NCBI RefSeq assembly: GCF_001465835.2
Contig: NZ_CP013661.2
Span: 806,001 to 870,000, forward strand
Direction of reading: 5' to 3'
Source of the DNA: Planococcus kocurii
GTDB lineage: Bacteria > Bacillota > Bacilli > Bacillales_A > Planococcaceae
Length of the DNA stretch: 64,000 nt
Of the stretch, positions 46,176 through 55,077 are shown in pieces. The translations under genes and the position numbers were made by a program. The notes under the pieces were generated by a model. It saw nothing but the letters and a program-made list of their open reading frames with translations. It was not told the origin of the DNA and did not search any database. The first letter of the stretch is position 1; every line of letters starts with the position of its first letter.

Positions 46176-47618
46176 TTAATATTTGAGCGCTACATTTTTT
46201 AAAATGGTGTAATTGCGCAAAGCTTCAAGTCCTTTTTCACGTCCAAATCCACTTTTTTTATATCCTCCAAACGGCATCTGTACTCCACCACCCGCTCCGT
46301 AATTATTAATGAATACTTGTCCCGCACGAATTTTACTGGCTACTCGATGTGCTCTAGCCCCATCTTTTGTCCAAACTCCTGTTACAAGTCCGTAATCTGT
46401 GCCATTGGCTAAGTCAATTGCCTGTTGTTCCGTTTCAAATGAAAAAGCCGTAACCACGGGTCCAAAAATTTCTTCTTGAGCAACATAGCTGTCTGGTGAC
46501 AGTCCATCAATCACAGTTGGTTGAAAAAAGTAACCATCTTCGAGTCCAACCGTCTTCTGTCGTTCACCTCCTGTTAAAAATGTGGCACCTTCTTTTTTAG
46601 CTACACCCATAAATTCAAAGATACGCGTAAATTGTTTTTCATTTAAAATTGGGCCAAGATCCAAATCATCTAGTCCTTTGCCAATTTGAATTGTTTTCAT
46701 TTTTTCTACTACCTTTTCTAAAAACTCTTGCTTGATGGTTTGTTGAACCAAAAGACGAGATCCCGCTGAGCAGGTTTGTCCGGCATTTTGAATAATCGAC
46801 CGAACAACCCAATCCACCGCTTCTTCTTGATCGCAATCATCAAAAACAATATTTGGCGATTTTCCGCCAAGTTCTAGCGTAACTGGCTTAACATTTTTCG
46901 CTGCTCCCATCATGACAGCAGAACCTGTTTGAACAGAGCCGGTAAAAGTAATATGATCCACATCTGGATGTTCAGAAATTGCGGACCCCGCTTCAAAGCC
47001 ATAGCCTGTCACCAGATTAAACACACCTTTGGGCAGGTCCGTTTGATCAAAAATTTCAGCTAATTTGATCGCAGTTAACGGCGTGTCTTCTGCTGGTTTT
47101 GCAACGACCGTATTGCCTGTTGCAATCGCTGCGGCTGTTGAACGAGAAATGATTTGTAACGGATAATTCCACGGAATGATATGTGCCGTTACGCCAATCG
47201 GCTCACGCAGTGTGTAATCCAAAATTCCCGGTTGAACGGGTATGGTTTCGCCGAAAATTTTATCCGCCATTCCAGCGTAATACTCAAAATAGAGAGCAGA
47301 AGCCTCCACATCTTTACGTGCCTGTGTCAGTGGTTTTCCCGTATCAAGTGTTTCTAACAAGGCGATTTCTTCTATGTCTGCGCGTAAAGCACAGGCTACT
47401 TTATGTAAAATTCGTCCTCTTTCAATTGGTGGAAACAACTGCCATTCTTCGGACTCAAACCTTGTGCGAGCCGCTTGAACCGCGGCATCCACATCTTCTT
47501 TTTTGCCTCTTGGTACTTCCGCTAGTATTTCGCCAGTTGCCGGATTTTTTGTTTCAAATCGCTCTCCGGTTAGACTGTCTAGCCATTTCCCATTTACATA
47601 CATTTGCTGTTTTTTCAT
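46176..47618 (-). CDS. Aldehyde dehydrogenase (NAD(P)+), betaine-aldehyde-like family
   Basis: A 480-residue ALDH superfamily enzyme that oxidises an aldehyde to an acid. Catalytic Cys283 (NAGQTCSAGSR), Glu249 (TLELGGKSPN) and Asn151 (IIPWNYPLQ), plus the FTGS nucleotide-binding turn (about 225-228), are present. It belongs to the group with betaine aldehyde dehydrogenases, but the operon has no choline or glycine betaine genes. It is the last gene of the TRAP-dehydrogenase operon, 20 bp after the SDR gene, so its aldehyde is probably an intermediate of the imported hydroxy acid. Confidence 0.9.
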   Translation of the reverse strand: MKKQQMYVNGKWLDSLTGERFETKNPATGEILAEVPRGKKEDVDAAVQAARTRFESEEWQLFPPIERGRILHKVACALRADIEEIALLETLDTGKPLTQARKDVEASALYFEYYAGMADKIFGETIPVQPGILDYTLREPIGVTAHIIPWNYPLQIISRSTAAAIATGNTVVAKPAEDTPLTAIKLAEIFDQTDLPKGVFNLVTGYGFEAGSAISEHPDVDHITFTGSVQTGSAVMMGAAKNVKPVTLELGGKSPNIVFDDCDQEEAVDWVVRSIIQNAGQTCSAGSRLLVQQTIKQEFLEKVVEKMKTIQIGKGLDDLDLGPILNEKQFTRIFEFMGVAKKEGATFLTGGERQKTVGLEDGYFFQPTVIDGLSPDSYVAQEEIFGPVVTAFSFETEQQAIDLANGTDYGLVTGVWTKDGARAHRVASKIRAGQVFINNYGAGGGVQMPFGGYKKSGFGREKGLEALRNYTILKNVALKY

Positions 47619-47638
47619 TTTCCTGTTCCCCTTCTCGG

Positions 47639-48394
47639 TTAGATTCCACGTCCTCCGTCTACGTTTACTACGCTGCCCGTCATCATTTTTGCTAAATCAG
47701 AACTGAGGTATAGCACACAGTTCGCAATTGCTTCAGGTGTAATCAATTCACCTAATGGTACGCTTTTGCGGAATATACGTTCTTTTGTCTCTCCTTCATC
47801 ACTGCCGGATGCTGTAAATTCACCAAGCATCTTCGTATCGGCTGGACCTGGATTGATGGCATTTACTCTTATGTTGTAAGGAGCTAGTTCAATGGCCAAC
47901 GCTTTTGTCAACGAAATCGTTGCACCTTTGGAAGCTACATAAGCATTCAAACCCGGACGCGGCCGGTCTACGGAAACAGAAGCAATGTTAATAATCGATC
48001 CACTTTTTTGCTGTTTCATATATGGAACGGCCGCGCGTGAAGTTAAAAAAACCGCCGTTGAATTAATTGCCATAATGCGTTCCCAATCTTTTAAAGACAC
48101 TTTTTCAATATCTGTCGCTGCCTGTGCAATTCCGGCAACGTTTGCCAAGACATCAATCTGCCCAAATGTTTCAGCCGTTTTTTTCACCGCATCTTCCACA
48201 CTTTGTTCGTCTGTTAAGTCTCCTTGAATAACTAGTAACTGCTCCGGATATTGAGTCTTTAATTCATTAAGACCGTCTAAGTCGAGATCAATTGCCGCTA
48301 CTTTTGTGCCATGTGTTAAAAATTGTTCGACAACTACTTTACCCATTCCACCGCCGGCACCCGTAATGATTGCTACTTTAGTTTCTAGATTCAT
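47639..48394 (-). CDS. Short-chain dehydrogenase/reductase (FabG-like SDR)
   Basis: A 251-residue classical SDR. The nucleotide-binding TGAGGGMG is at 11-18, NVAG at about 85-88, and the catalytic Ser139, Tyr152 and Lys156 (YVASK) are intact. Asp36 after the second strand (AAIDLDLD) suggests NAD(H) rather than NADP(H). It begins immediately after the dehydrogenase stop (48395), so it is translationally linked. Likely role is oxidation of a secondary alcohol in the same pathway; the substrate is unknown. Confidence 0.9.
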   Translation of the reverse strand: MNLETKVAIITGAGGGMGKVVVEQFLTHGTKVAAIDLDLDGLNELKTQYPEQLLVIQGDLTDEQSVEDAVKKTAETFGQIDVLANVAGIAQAATDIEKVSLKDWERIMAINSTAVFLTSRAAVPYMKQQKSGSIINIASVSVDRPRPGLNAYVASKGATISLTKALAIELAPYNIRVNAINPGPADTKMLGEFTASGSDEGETKERIFRKSVPLGELITPEAIANCVLYLSSDLAKMMTGSVVNVDGGRGI

Positions 48395-49480
48395 CTATCT
48401 TTCCCCCTCTTTGGTCAGCAAATGATAGACTTTTTCTGCAATTGCTGATCCGACTTGTTGCGTTGTAGCAGTACCACCTAAATCCGGTGTCAGCACTTTG
48501 CCTTCTTGAATTACTTGTTCGATGGCGCTTACAATTGCAGCCGATAAATCTGCACGTCCTAAATGATCCAACATTAATGCAGCTGACCAAATTTGCGCAA
48601 TCGGATTGGCAATTCTTTTGCCCGCAATATCTGGTGCCGAACCATGTATTGCTTCGAACATAGAAGGGAAATTACGTTCTGGATTGATATTGCCTGACGG
48701 GGATACACCTAGCCCTCCGACTAAGGCGGCTCCGAGGTCTGTCAAAATATCCCCAAATAAATTAGATGCGACAACCACTTCAAACGATTCTGGTCGCATG
48801 ACGAAATACGCAGCCAAGGCATCAATAAAATTACTTTCAAGTTCAATATCCTCGTAATCTTTCGCGACCACTTCCACGACTTCGTCCCATAGCTTCATTG
48901 AATGGATGATAGCATTGGATTTTGTCGCACTCGTCACTTTCGATTTGTTGTTTTTTCGAGCATATTCAAATGCGTATTTTGCAATTCGCTCGACGCCTTG
49001 TTTGGTGATCACGGTGTTTTGAATGGCCATCTCTTGCGACTGTTGCTGGTATAAGCGACCGCCGATATTCGAGTATTCACCTTCTGCATTTTCACGGAAT
49101 ACCATGAAATCAATTGGCAAATCATTTTTCAAAGGAGATTCAATACCGGCCAATCGTTTAATTGGTCGCATGTTGACGTACTGTTGAAATTTTTTGCGAA
49201 TCGGCATGATTAGTTCCCATATAGTAATTTCATCTGGCACCCGTTTGTCTCCAACAGCACCGAACAAAATAGCATCAAAGTTCTTTAACTGATCTAGTCC
49301 ATCCGCAGGCATCATGTACCCATGTTCCAAGTAATATTCACTGCCCCACTCGAATTGCTGAAAATCAATGTTAAAAGTAGGGTCTTGTCGCTTAAGAGAT
49401 TCTAATACTTTGATAGCTTCTTTTGTAACATCTGGTCCAATTCCGTCTCCAGGAAGGACCGCTATCTTATAAGTTGTCAT
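48395..49480 (-). CDS. Tartrate/D-malate-type dehydrogenase (isocitrate/isopropylmalate dehydrogenase family)
   Basis: A 361-residue beta-decarboxylating dehydrogenase. GDGIGPDVTKEAI at 10-22, the GAVGDKRVPDEITIWELIMPIR segment (two parts, about 75-96), and the metal/NAD region ASNLFGDILTDLGAALVGGLG with GSAPDIAGKRIANP are present. The VPDEITIWELIMPIRKKF segment is what separates tartrate/D-malate dehydrogenases (TtuC, DmlA, YcsA) from LeuB. It sits between the TRAP permease and the SDR; the gene begins after GGAGGAG. It probably oxidises D-malate, tartrate or a related 2-hydroxyacid; which one cannot be told from sequence. Confidence 0.87.
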   Translation of the reverse strand: MTTYKIAVLPGDGIGPDVTKEAIKVLESLKRQDPTFNIDFQQFEWGSEYYLEHGYMMPADGLDQLKNFDAILFGAVGDKRVPDEITIWELIMPIRKKFQQYVNMRPIKRLAGIESPLKNDLPIDFMVFRENAEGEYSNIGGRLYQQQSQEMAIQNTVITKQGVERIAKYAFEYARKNNKSKVTSATKSNAIIHSMKLWDEVVEVVAKDYEDIELESNFIDALAAYFVMRPESFEVVVASNLFGDILTDLGAALVGGLGVSPSGNINPERNFPSMFEAIHGSAPDIAGKRIANPIAQIWSAALMLDHLGRADLSAAIVSAIEQVIQEGKVLTPDLGGTATTQQVGSAIAEKVYHLLTKEGER

Positions 49481-49498
49481 ATATTCTCCTCCAATTGC

Positions 49499-50767
49499 TT
49501 ACTCTCCAAGAAGGAATAAACTGATTCCTGGAATAAATGAAATAATAAGTACATCGACAATCATCACCAGGATGAATGGAATAATCGCTTTCAGCAAACT
49601 TTCAAACTTTGTTCCAGCGATATTTGCAGCTACAAATAAATTGAGTCCAACTGGCGGTGTAATAAATCCGATTCCTAAGTTAACAATCATAATAATTCCG
49701 AAATGCACCAAATCGATTCCAAGTGCACTAGCAATAGGTACGAGAATTGGCGTCAAAATAATGATTGCCGCTGAAGTTTCCAAGAAAACTCCGCAAATCA
49801 ATAGTAAAAGATTGATGATCAATAATGCGATAATCCAATTATCCGTCACGCTAAGCATTAACTCAGTCAACTCAGCCGGAATCCGTTGTCGCGTTAAGTA
49901 ATAGCCAAATACTGAAGCGCCCGCAATGATGAACATAATCACTGCTGTTACTACAACAGAAGAAGAAAAAATACTTGCCAAGTCTGGCAGCTTAATTTCT
50001 CTATACACAAAAATCCCTACAAACAAGCCGTAAACAACTGCCACAACAGCAGCTTCTGTTGGCGTAAAAATTCCTCCATAAATTCCGCCCAATATAATAA
50101 CAGGCATCATCAATGCGAGAAATGCATCTAAAAATGCTTTGAAAAAGTCTTTAAAACCGAACTTTTCGCCGCCCCCGTATCCTTCTTTTAAAGAAATCAA
50201 ATACACCAGTAAAATCAATGACACCATTACAAACAAGCCTGGCACAATTCCTGCGATGAATAATTCACTAACAGAAACACCTGCCGCCACTCCGTAAAGA
50301 ACGAGTGGCACACTCGGCGGAATCATAATTCCAATTGTCCCTCCAGCCGCTTGAATAGCCGTCGCAAAGCTTTTGTCATAGCCTTTATTGACCATCGCAG
50401 GAATCATCAACGCTCCTACTGCCGCTGTTGTTGCAGCTGCTGAACCTGAAATAGCTGCAAAAAACGCACAGGCAACAATCGAGACGATTCCGAGTCCTCC
50501 TCGAACACGACCAAAAATAACATTGGCTAGGTGAATCAGCCTGCGAGAAATCCCGCCACTTTCCATTAATTTACCAGCAAGAATAAAAAAGGGAATTGCC
50601 ATAAGTGGGAAGGAGTCCACCGAATTGAACATTCGTTGGATAATCACGATCAATGAAACGTTTCCATCAATAAAGAAAACGAGTGTTGAAGCCAGTCCAA
50701 GTCCCACAGCAATTGGAACATTTATTAAAAATAAAACGATTAATAAACCAAATAACACCAACGCCAT
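49499..50767 (-). CDS. dctM: TRAP transporter large permease (DctM family)
   Basis: A 422-residue 12-helix membrane protein, the transport subunit of a tripartite ATP-independent periplasmic-type importer. The family hallmarks GSAAATTAAVGALMIPAMV and GGTIGIMIPPSVPLVLYG are present near residues 90-160, and VNLGIGFITPPVGLNLFVA near 360. It lies 2 bp after the small permease gene. Uptake of carboxylates is driven by sodium or proton gradients in this family. Confidence 0.95.
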   Translation of the reverse strand: MALVLFGLLIVLFLINVPIAVGLGLASTLVFFIDGNVSLIVIIQRMFNSVDSFPLMAIPFFILAGKLMESGGISRRLIHLANVIFGRVRGGLGIVSIVACAFFAAISGSAAATTAAVGALMIPAMVNKGYDKSFATAIQAAGGTIGIMIPPSVPLVLYGVAAGVSVSELFIAGIVPGLFVMVSLILLVYLISLKEGYGGGEKFGFKDFFKAFLDAFLALMMPVIILGGIYGGIFTPTEAAVVAVVYGLFVGIFVYREIKLPDLASIFSSSVVVTAVIMFIIAGASVFGYYLTRQRIPAELTELMLSVTDNWIIALLIINLLLLICGVFLETSAAIIILTPILVPIASALGIDLVHFGIIMIVNLGIGFITPPVGLNLFVAANIAGTKFESLLKAIIPFILVMIVDVLIISFIPGISLFLLGE

Positions 50768-50769
50768 CT

Positions 50770-51240
50770 TCAGACACCCCCGCTTTTAAAGTCTTTTGAA
50801 AACTGCGAGGTCATGTTGATAATCAAAATTACACCACTTACTGGAATGATCATGTAGATCATCCCCATCGGAATCCGTAAAACTGGCGAGGTTTGAGACA
50901 TGCCTTGCATCGCTAAATCATAGCCTTCAACTACCATTAACAAGAAAAATAGCAAACTTGCAAACGTGGCGATAGTGTAGAATGCCTTGCGTACAGGAAC
51001 TGCAAATAATTTCACAAAAAACTCCATTCCGATATGCGCCTTTGATGACATAGCATACGATGCCCCTAAAAACGTTAGCCAAATCAAACTATAGCGCGCT
51101 AACTCCTCAGTCCAAGCAAGAGGCGAGTTGAGGATAAAACGGAAAATTACTTGAAGAAAAACGACGGTGACCAATAATGCCATAATCAGATTCAATACAT
51201 GCTTAATGCCAACGTTCATATAACCGATCCATTTATTCAT
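50770..51240 (-). CDS. dctQ: TRAP transporter small permease (DctQ family)
   Basis: A four-helix small membrane subunit of the TRAP transporter. The first ATG (51246) lies only one base after GGAGG, so I take the second (51240, 156 residues), 7 bases after it. Segments such as FILNSPLAWTEELARYSLIW and LTFLGASYAMSSKAHIGMEF are typical of DctQ. It lies between the binding protein and DctM; the 5' side contains an intercistronic hairpin (51257-51288). Confidence 0.93.
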   Translation of the reverse strand: MNKWIGYMNVGIKHVLNLIMALLVTVVFLQVIFRFILNSPLAWTEELARYSLIWLTFLGASYAMSSKAHIGMEFFVKLFAVPVRKAFYTIATFASLLFFLLMVVEGYDLAMQGMSQTSPVLRIPMGMIYMIIPVSGVILIINMTSQFSKDFKSGGV

Positions 51241-51256
51241 TGTCATGCCTCCGATA

Positions 51257-51288
51257 TAAAAAAGAGAGAAAGGATTCTCTCTTTTTTG
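51257..51288 (-). terminator. Intercistronic hairpin between dctP and dctQ
   Basis: AAAAAAGAGAGAA pairs with TTCTCTCTTTTTT across a 4-6 base loop, with a T run on the minus strand. It lies directly after the binding-protein gene and could reduce expression of the permeases relative to the binding protein, as is common in transporter operons. Confidence 0.82.
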
Positions 51289-51302
51289 AGTTAATTATTT
51301 TT

Positions 51303-52316
51303 TTACTGAGCATCCAGAATTTCATTTAATAGATCTTGATACTCAATTGTTTCGTAAACTGGCTTTACAGCTTCCTGGAATGGCGCTGTATCAATATCTT
51401 CTATTATTTCCATGCCATTGTCTTTCAATGTTTGAATCGATTCTTTTTCCATTTCTACGATCAATTCACGCTCTCTTGCGCCTGCTTTTTGTCCTTCTTC
51501 CACAACAATGTCACGCAAATCTTCTGGCAATTCATCGTATGTTTGCTGACTCATCATGTAGATGGCTACAGAATAAACGTGACCTGTTAAACTCATGTAT
51601 TTCTGGTTCGCATCATACAAACTAAATTGGTCAGCAACAATTGCTGGGTTTTCCTGAGCATCTACTACACCTTGTTGCAATGCTGTAATTGCTTCTGTCC
51701 AAGCCATTGGAGTCGGTTGTGCACCAAGTGCTTCAAAAGCAGCTAAATGAATTTCATTTTCCTGCGTTCTGATTTTCAACCCTTTCAAGTCTTCTGGTGT
51801 TTCGATTGGACGTTTTGCATTGGTAATGTGACGGTAACCATTTTCTCCCCAAGACAAACCTATTATACCATTTTCTTCCATTTTAGCGAATAATTCATCT
51901 CCTATATCACCTTCTAGAATTTCTACTGCCGATTCCCGGTCTTTAAATAAGAATGGTACATCTAAAACACCTAACTCCGGCACAAAGTTCGTAACAGGAG
52001 CAGTTGAAGATACCACCAAATCGACAGTTCCAAGGCCCATACCTTCTGTCAATTCTCGCTCAGCTCCAATTTCACTGTTTGCGAAAACTTCAATCGTTAC
52101 TTGACCGTCTGTCCGTTCTTCAACAGCATCAGCCATTTCCAAAAGTCCAAGATGGTACGGATGATCATCCGGCAACGAATGTCCTGCCTGCAAAACAAAT
52201 TTTTCTTCTGAGTCTTTTCCTCCTGATGAGGAATCACTATCAGAATCACCACATGCCGTTAAAGCCAATGTACTTGCCAACATTATTGAAACAAATCCAA
52301 ATTTCTTCTTTGCCAT
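51303..52316 (-). CDS. dctP: TRAP transporter solute-binding lipoprotein (DctP family)
   Basis: A 337-residue binding lipoprotein. The signal peptide ends in the lipobox LTAC (Cys22), followed by a Ser/Asp-rich linker, and then the DctP domain: LQAGHSLPDDHPYHLGLLEM, EVFANSEIGAERELTEGMGL, and the RTQENEIHLAAFEALGAQPT motif (residues about 176-195) with the conserved arginine that binds the substrate carboxylate. The start has an AAGGGGG site 8 bp upstream. It is the first gene of the operon dctP-dctQ-dctM-dehydrogenase-SDR-ALDH. Confidence 0.95.
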   Translation of the reverse strand: MAKKKFGFVSIMLASTLALTACGDSDSDSSSGGKDSEEKFVLQAGHSLPDDHPYHLGLLEMADAVEERTDGQVTIEVFANSEIGAERELTEGMGLGTVDLVVSSTAPVTNFVPELGVLDVPFLFKDRESAVEILEGDIGDELFAKMEENGIIGLSWGENGYRHITNAKRPIETPEDLKGLKIRTQENEIHLAAFEALGAQPTPMAWTEAITALQQGVVDAQENPAIVADQFSLYDANQKYMSLTGHVYSVAIYMMSQQTYDELPEDLRDIVVEEGQKAGARERELIVEMEKESIQTLKDNGMEIIEDIDTAPFQEAVKPVYETIEYQDLLNEILDAQ

Positions 52317-52335
52317 CTTTGTTTCCCCCTTTTTT

Positions 52336-52390
52336 ATCTTGCTCTAGCGCTTTAATAGATTCTACTTTTACAATAAAAGAAATTGTCTAC
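52336..52390 (-). promoter_or_regulatory. Possible control region of the TRAP operon
   Basis: On the minus strand ACAAT and ATTGT form an inverted repeat with a 7-base gap (about 52368-52384). An AAAGCGCT core (about 52342-52349) resembles part of a catabolite-response element, but the flanks do not fit. I could not assign a confident promoter. Confidence 0.35.
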
Positions 52391-52427
52391 AAAAAAACAA
52401 AATATTCCGTTTTTTATATTTTATAAA

Positions 52428-52462
52428 AATTCAGCGGGATGCAGTATCCCGCTGAATTCTGT
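52428..52462 (-). terminator. Terminator after ilvD
   Basis: AATTCAGCGGGAT pairs with ATCCCGCTGAATT (52431-52443 with 52447-52459). A T-rich tail follows on the minus strand. It separates ilvD from the TRAP operon. Confidence 0.88.
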
Positions 52463-52531
52463 TTATACTTGTTCAAGCAAGCGAAAATGCGTAGTGGATG
52501 CAGAACGCACTAATGCAGTGACCTACCTTAC
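52463..52531. other. Short spacer between ilvD and its terminator
   Basis: No feature seen. Confidence 0.4.
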
Positions 52532-54214
52532 TTATCGATTCAAATAATCGGTTACTGCTCCTTGAGAAGAGCAAGATACATTATGCGCATATTTGCCAAG
52601 TACGCCTTTTTTATGAAGTGGCGGTGCTACCCAGTGTTTGCGACGTTCTTCTAGTTCTGTTTCGGATACTTCCATCGAAATTTCCTGCAAGTCAGAATCG
52701 ATCGTAACAATGTCTCCTTCTTCTAGCAAGGCGATTGGTCCGCCAACTTGTGCTTCTGGTGCAATATGTCCAACTACGAGGCCGTGGGTTCCGCCTGAGA
52801 AACGTCCATCAGTTAATAACGCTACAGATGCATCCATACCTTTCCCAACAAGAATTGCCGAAATTGACAACATTTCTGGCATGCCTGGTCCACCTTTTGG
52901 TCCCACGTAACGAATAACTAGCACATCGCCTTCGTTTATTTCATTTGCCATTACAGCTTCTGTTGCTTCTTTTTCTGTATTGTAAACGCGAGCTGGGCCC
53001 GTATGACGTTTTACTTTCACGCCCGAAACTTTTGCTACGGCCCCACTTGGAGAAAGGTTTCCTTTCAAGACGATTAAAGGCCCATCTTTACGTTTTGGCT
53101 GTTCAAAAGGCATGATGACTTTTTGACCTTCCTTAAGAGCTGGTGCTTCCTGCAGATTTTCTGCTACCGTTTTACCCGTAGCCGTCATGCAATCTCCGTG
53201 AATATAACCTCCCTCAAGCAACATTTTCATCACAGCTTGAACGCCACCGACCTCGTGCAAATCCTGCATGACGTATTTGCCGCTCGGCTTCAAATCAGCC
53301 AAATGGGGTACCCTTTGTTGTAGGCGATTAAAGTCGTCAATTGTTAAGTCTACTTCGGCTGCATGAGCAATCGCCAATAAATGAAGAACCGCATTTGTCG
53401 ATCCGCCAAGTGCCATGACAACGGTAATCGCATTTTCAAAGGCTTTTTTTGTCATAATATCTTTCGGATATATATCCAGTTCTAAAAGATTATGTACTGC
53501 TGCTCCAGCCTTTTCGCAATCAGCTAATTTCGCTGCTGATACTGCCGGATTAGAAGAACTTCCTGGTAAACTCATTCCCATTGCTTCAGCAGCAGATGCC
53601 ATCGTGTTCGCTGTATACATGCCGCCACACGATCCAGCTCCTGGGCAAGCCCCACATTCAATACTGCGAAGTGTATTGTCGGTGATGTCGCCGTTATTAT
53701 GCTGACCTACACCTTCAAAAACCGAAACAATATCAATATCTTGTCCGTTATGGCGTCCTGGAGCAATGGTTCCTCCATAAACAAAAACAGCTGGAACTTC
53801 AGAGTTCGCAATCGCAATCAAACAGCCGGGAATATTTTTATCACAGCCCCCAATTGCGACTAACCCATCCAAGCTTTCTGCTCCTACGACTGTTTCAATT
53901 GAATCGGCAATCACATCTCGGCTGGAAAGAGAATACTTCATGCCTTCTGTACCCATTGAAATTCCATCAGAAACAGTAATTGTATTAAAAATAAACGGGA
54001 CGCCTCCAGCATCTCTAGCGCCTTTTTTCGCGCTAATCGCTAAGTCGTCAATATGTATGTTACACGGTGTCACTTCGCTCCACGTACTAGCGACGCCAAT
54101 CATTGGCTTTTTAAAATCTTCGTCTGTTACACCTACTGAACGAAGCATCGCTCGGTTAGGTGCTTTCATGGCTCCATCAAAAACCTTACTGTTGATGCGC
54201 AAATCCTTTTTCAT
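52532..54214 (-). CDS. ilvD: Dihydroxy-acid dehydratase
   Basis: Dehydrates 2,3-dihydroxy acids in valine/isoleucine synthesis. The 560 residues are of the IlvD/Edd family. Cys51 (TPCN), Cys124 (GGCDKN) and Cys196 ([13 protein letters not shown]) form the set of cysteines associated with a [2Fe-2S] DHAD rather than a [4Fe-4S] type. The sequence resembles the shorter cyanobacterial/archaeal-type DHAD more than B. subtilis IlvD. No other ilv gene is adjacent, so it stands alone. Although next to a hydroxy-acid operon, its residues do not resemble sugar-acid dehydratases enough to change the call; a second role there is possible. Confidence 0.9.
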   Translation of the reverse strand: MKKDLRINSKVFDGAMKAPNRAMLRSVGVTDEDFKKPMIGVASTWSEVTPCNIHIDDLAISAKKGARDAGGVPFIFNTITVSDGISMGTEGMKYSLSSRDVIADSIETVVGAESLDGLVAIGGCDKNIPGCLIAIANSEVPAVFVYGGTIAPGRHNGQDIDIVSVFEGVGQHNNGDITDNTLRSIECGACPGAGSCGGMYTANTMASAAEAMGMSLPGSSSNPAVSAAKLADCEKAGAAVHNLLELDIYPKDIMTKKAFENAITVVMALGGSTNAVLHLLAIAHAAEVDLTIDDFNRLQQRVPHLADLKPSGKYVMQDLHEVGGVQAVMKMLLEGGYIHGDCMTATGKTVAENLQEAPALKEGQKVIMPFEQPKRKDGPLIVLKGNLSPSGAVAKVSGVKVKRHTGPARVYNTEKEATEAVMANEINEGDVLVIRYVGPKGGPGMPEMLSISAILVGKGMDASVALLTDGRFSGGTHGLVVGHIAPEAQVGGPIALLEEGDIVTIDSDLQEISMEVSETELEERRKHWVAPPLHKKGVLGKYAHNVSCSSQGAVTDYLNR

Positions 54215-54241
54215 AATTATCCAATCCTTTCTTTTCTATTT

Positions 54242-54269
54242 ATTATAGAACACATTTATCAGAATTCAA
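54242..54269 (-). promoter_or_regulatory. Promoter of ilvD
   Basis: On the minus strand TTGAAT (54264-54269) and TATAAT (54242-54247) are separated by 16 bp, about 28 bp before the ilvD ATG. Confidence 0.75.
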
Positions 54270-54519
54270 TGAATAAAAAAATAATAGTTAGATATTTTTT
54301 TATTTGTCTAACAAGTCACAAATGTATCCGTTTTCATGTTATTATAACGTACTCACTCTTGATGTATGCAATATATAGCTTTATAATTACCATGTCTACA
54401 ATAACTTTTTAGACATTGAGCTGCAGAATTTCTTTACATGCCTCTTCATACACTTGTCATTTTATCTTTTCTAAGACTTTGAACACCGGTCGGAATTCTG
54501 AGTAACAGGAGATGGTCTT

Positions 54520-55020
54520 TTGTTGATTCGCGAAGCCAAAAAAAATGAGTTTCTTTTACTAAAAAAACAACGACTTGCTTCCTATAAAATTTACAAAGAA
54601 AAACTATCATCAAAACAATGGGCTATGCTAGAAACTCATTTGTCTTCTGACATTAACCACCAGCCAGGCGTTGAAGTGTTTGTTGCAGAAATGGATGGGC
54701 AAATTGTTGGGAGTGTAGCCTTATTTCCTGCTGACTCCAAATCCTACGCAGGAACTTCCCAAGCAATTGAATGTCCTGAGATTAGAATGTTGGCTGTCAA
54801 TCCCGATTTCCGTTCCCATGGAATCGGCAAGTTGTTGGTCGAACATTGCATTGATATTTCTAAAATTCGCAAACAAAAATTCATTGGTCTATATACTGGC
54901 TGTTTCATGAAGCACGCCATTAAACTTTATGAAAAAATGGGATTTGAGCGAATTTCTTCACTTGATTTTTCACCTTTAGATGACGGAGTTTTCGTTAAAG
55001 CTTTCCGTTTTTATTTATAA
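54520..55020 (+). CDS. GNAT family N-acetyltransferase
   Basis: A 166-residue GNAT acetyltransferase on the plus strand. The acetyl-CoA loop is visible in EIRMLAVNPDFRSHGIGKLLVEHC (in two parts, residues about 87-110), followed by IGLYTGCFMKHAIKLYEKMGFERI. The start is one of two tandem TTG codons (54520 or 54523) with AGGAG about 9 bp upstream; an ATG at 54512 is out of frame and short. It is flanked by ilvD (divergent) and a GH13 gene (convergent). Substrate unknown. Confidence 0.85.
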   Translation: MLIREAKKNEFLLLKKQRLASYKIYKEKLSSKQWAMLETHLSSDINHQPGVEVFVAEMDGQIVGSVALFPADSKSYAGTSQAIECPEIRMLAVNPDFRSHGIGKLLVEHCIDISKIRKQKFIGLYTGCFMKHAIKLYEKMGFERISSLDFSPLDDGVFVKAFRFYL

Positions 55021-55030
55021 ACAAACAAAA

Positions 55031-55075
55031 CAAGCCACAAAGCCAGCTTGAAACGATGGCTTTGTGGCTTAGTAA
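55031..55075 (-). terminator. Terminator between the GNAT and GH13 genes
   Basis: AAGCCACAAAGCCA pairs with TGGCTTTGTGGCTT (about 55031-55070). A T-rich tail follows on the minus strand, so it mainly serves the GH13 gene. Confidence 0.8.
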
Positions 55076-55077
55076 CG

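Noticed and set aside
54481-54519. ATG at 54512 as the start of the GNAT gene
   Set aside because: It is out of frame and meets a stop after four codons.
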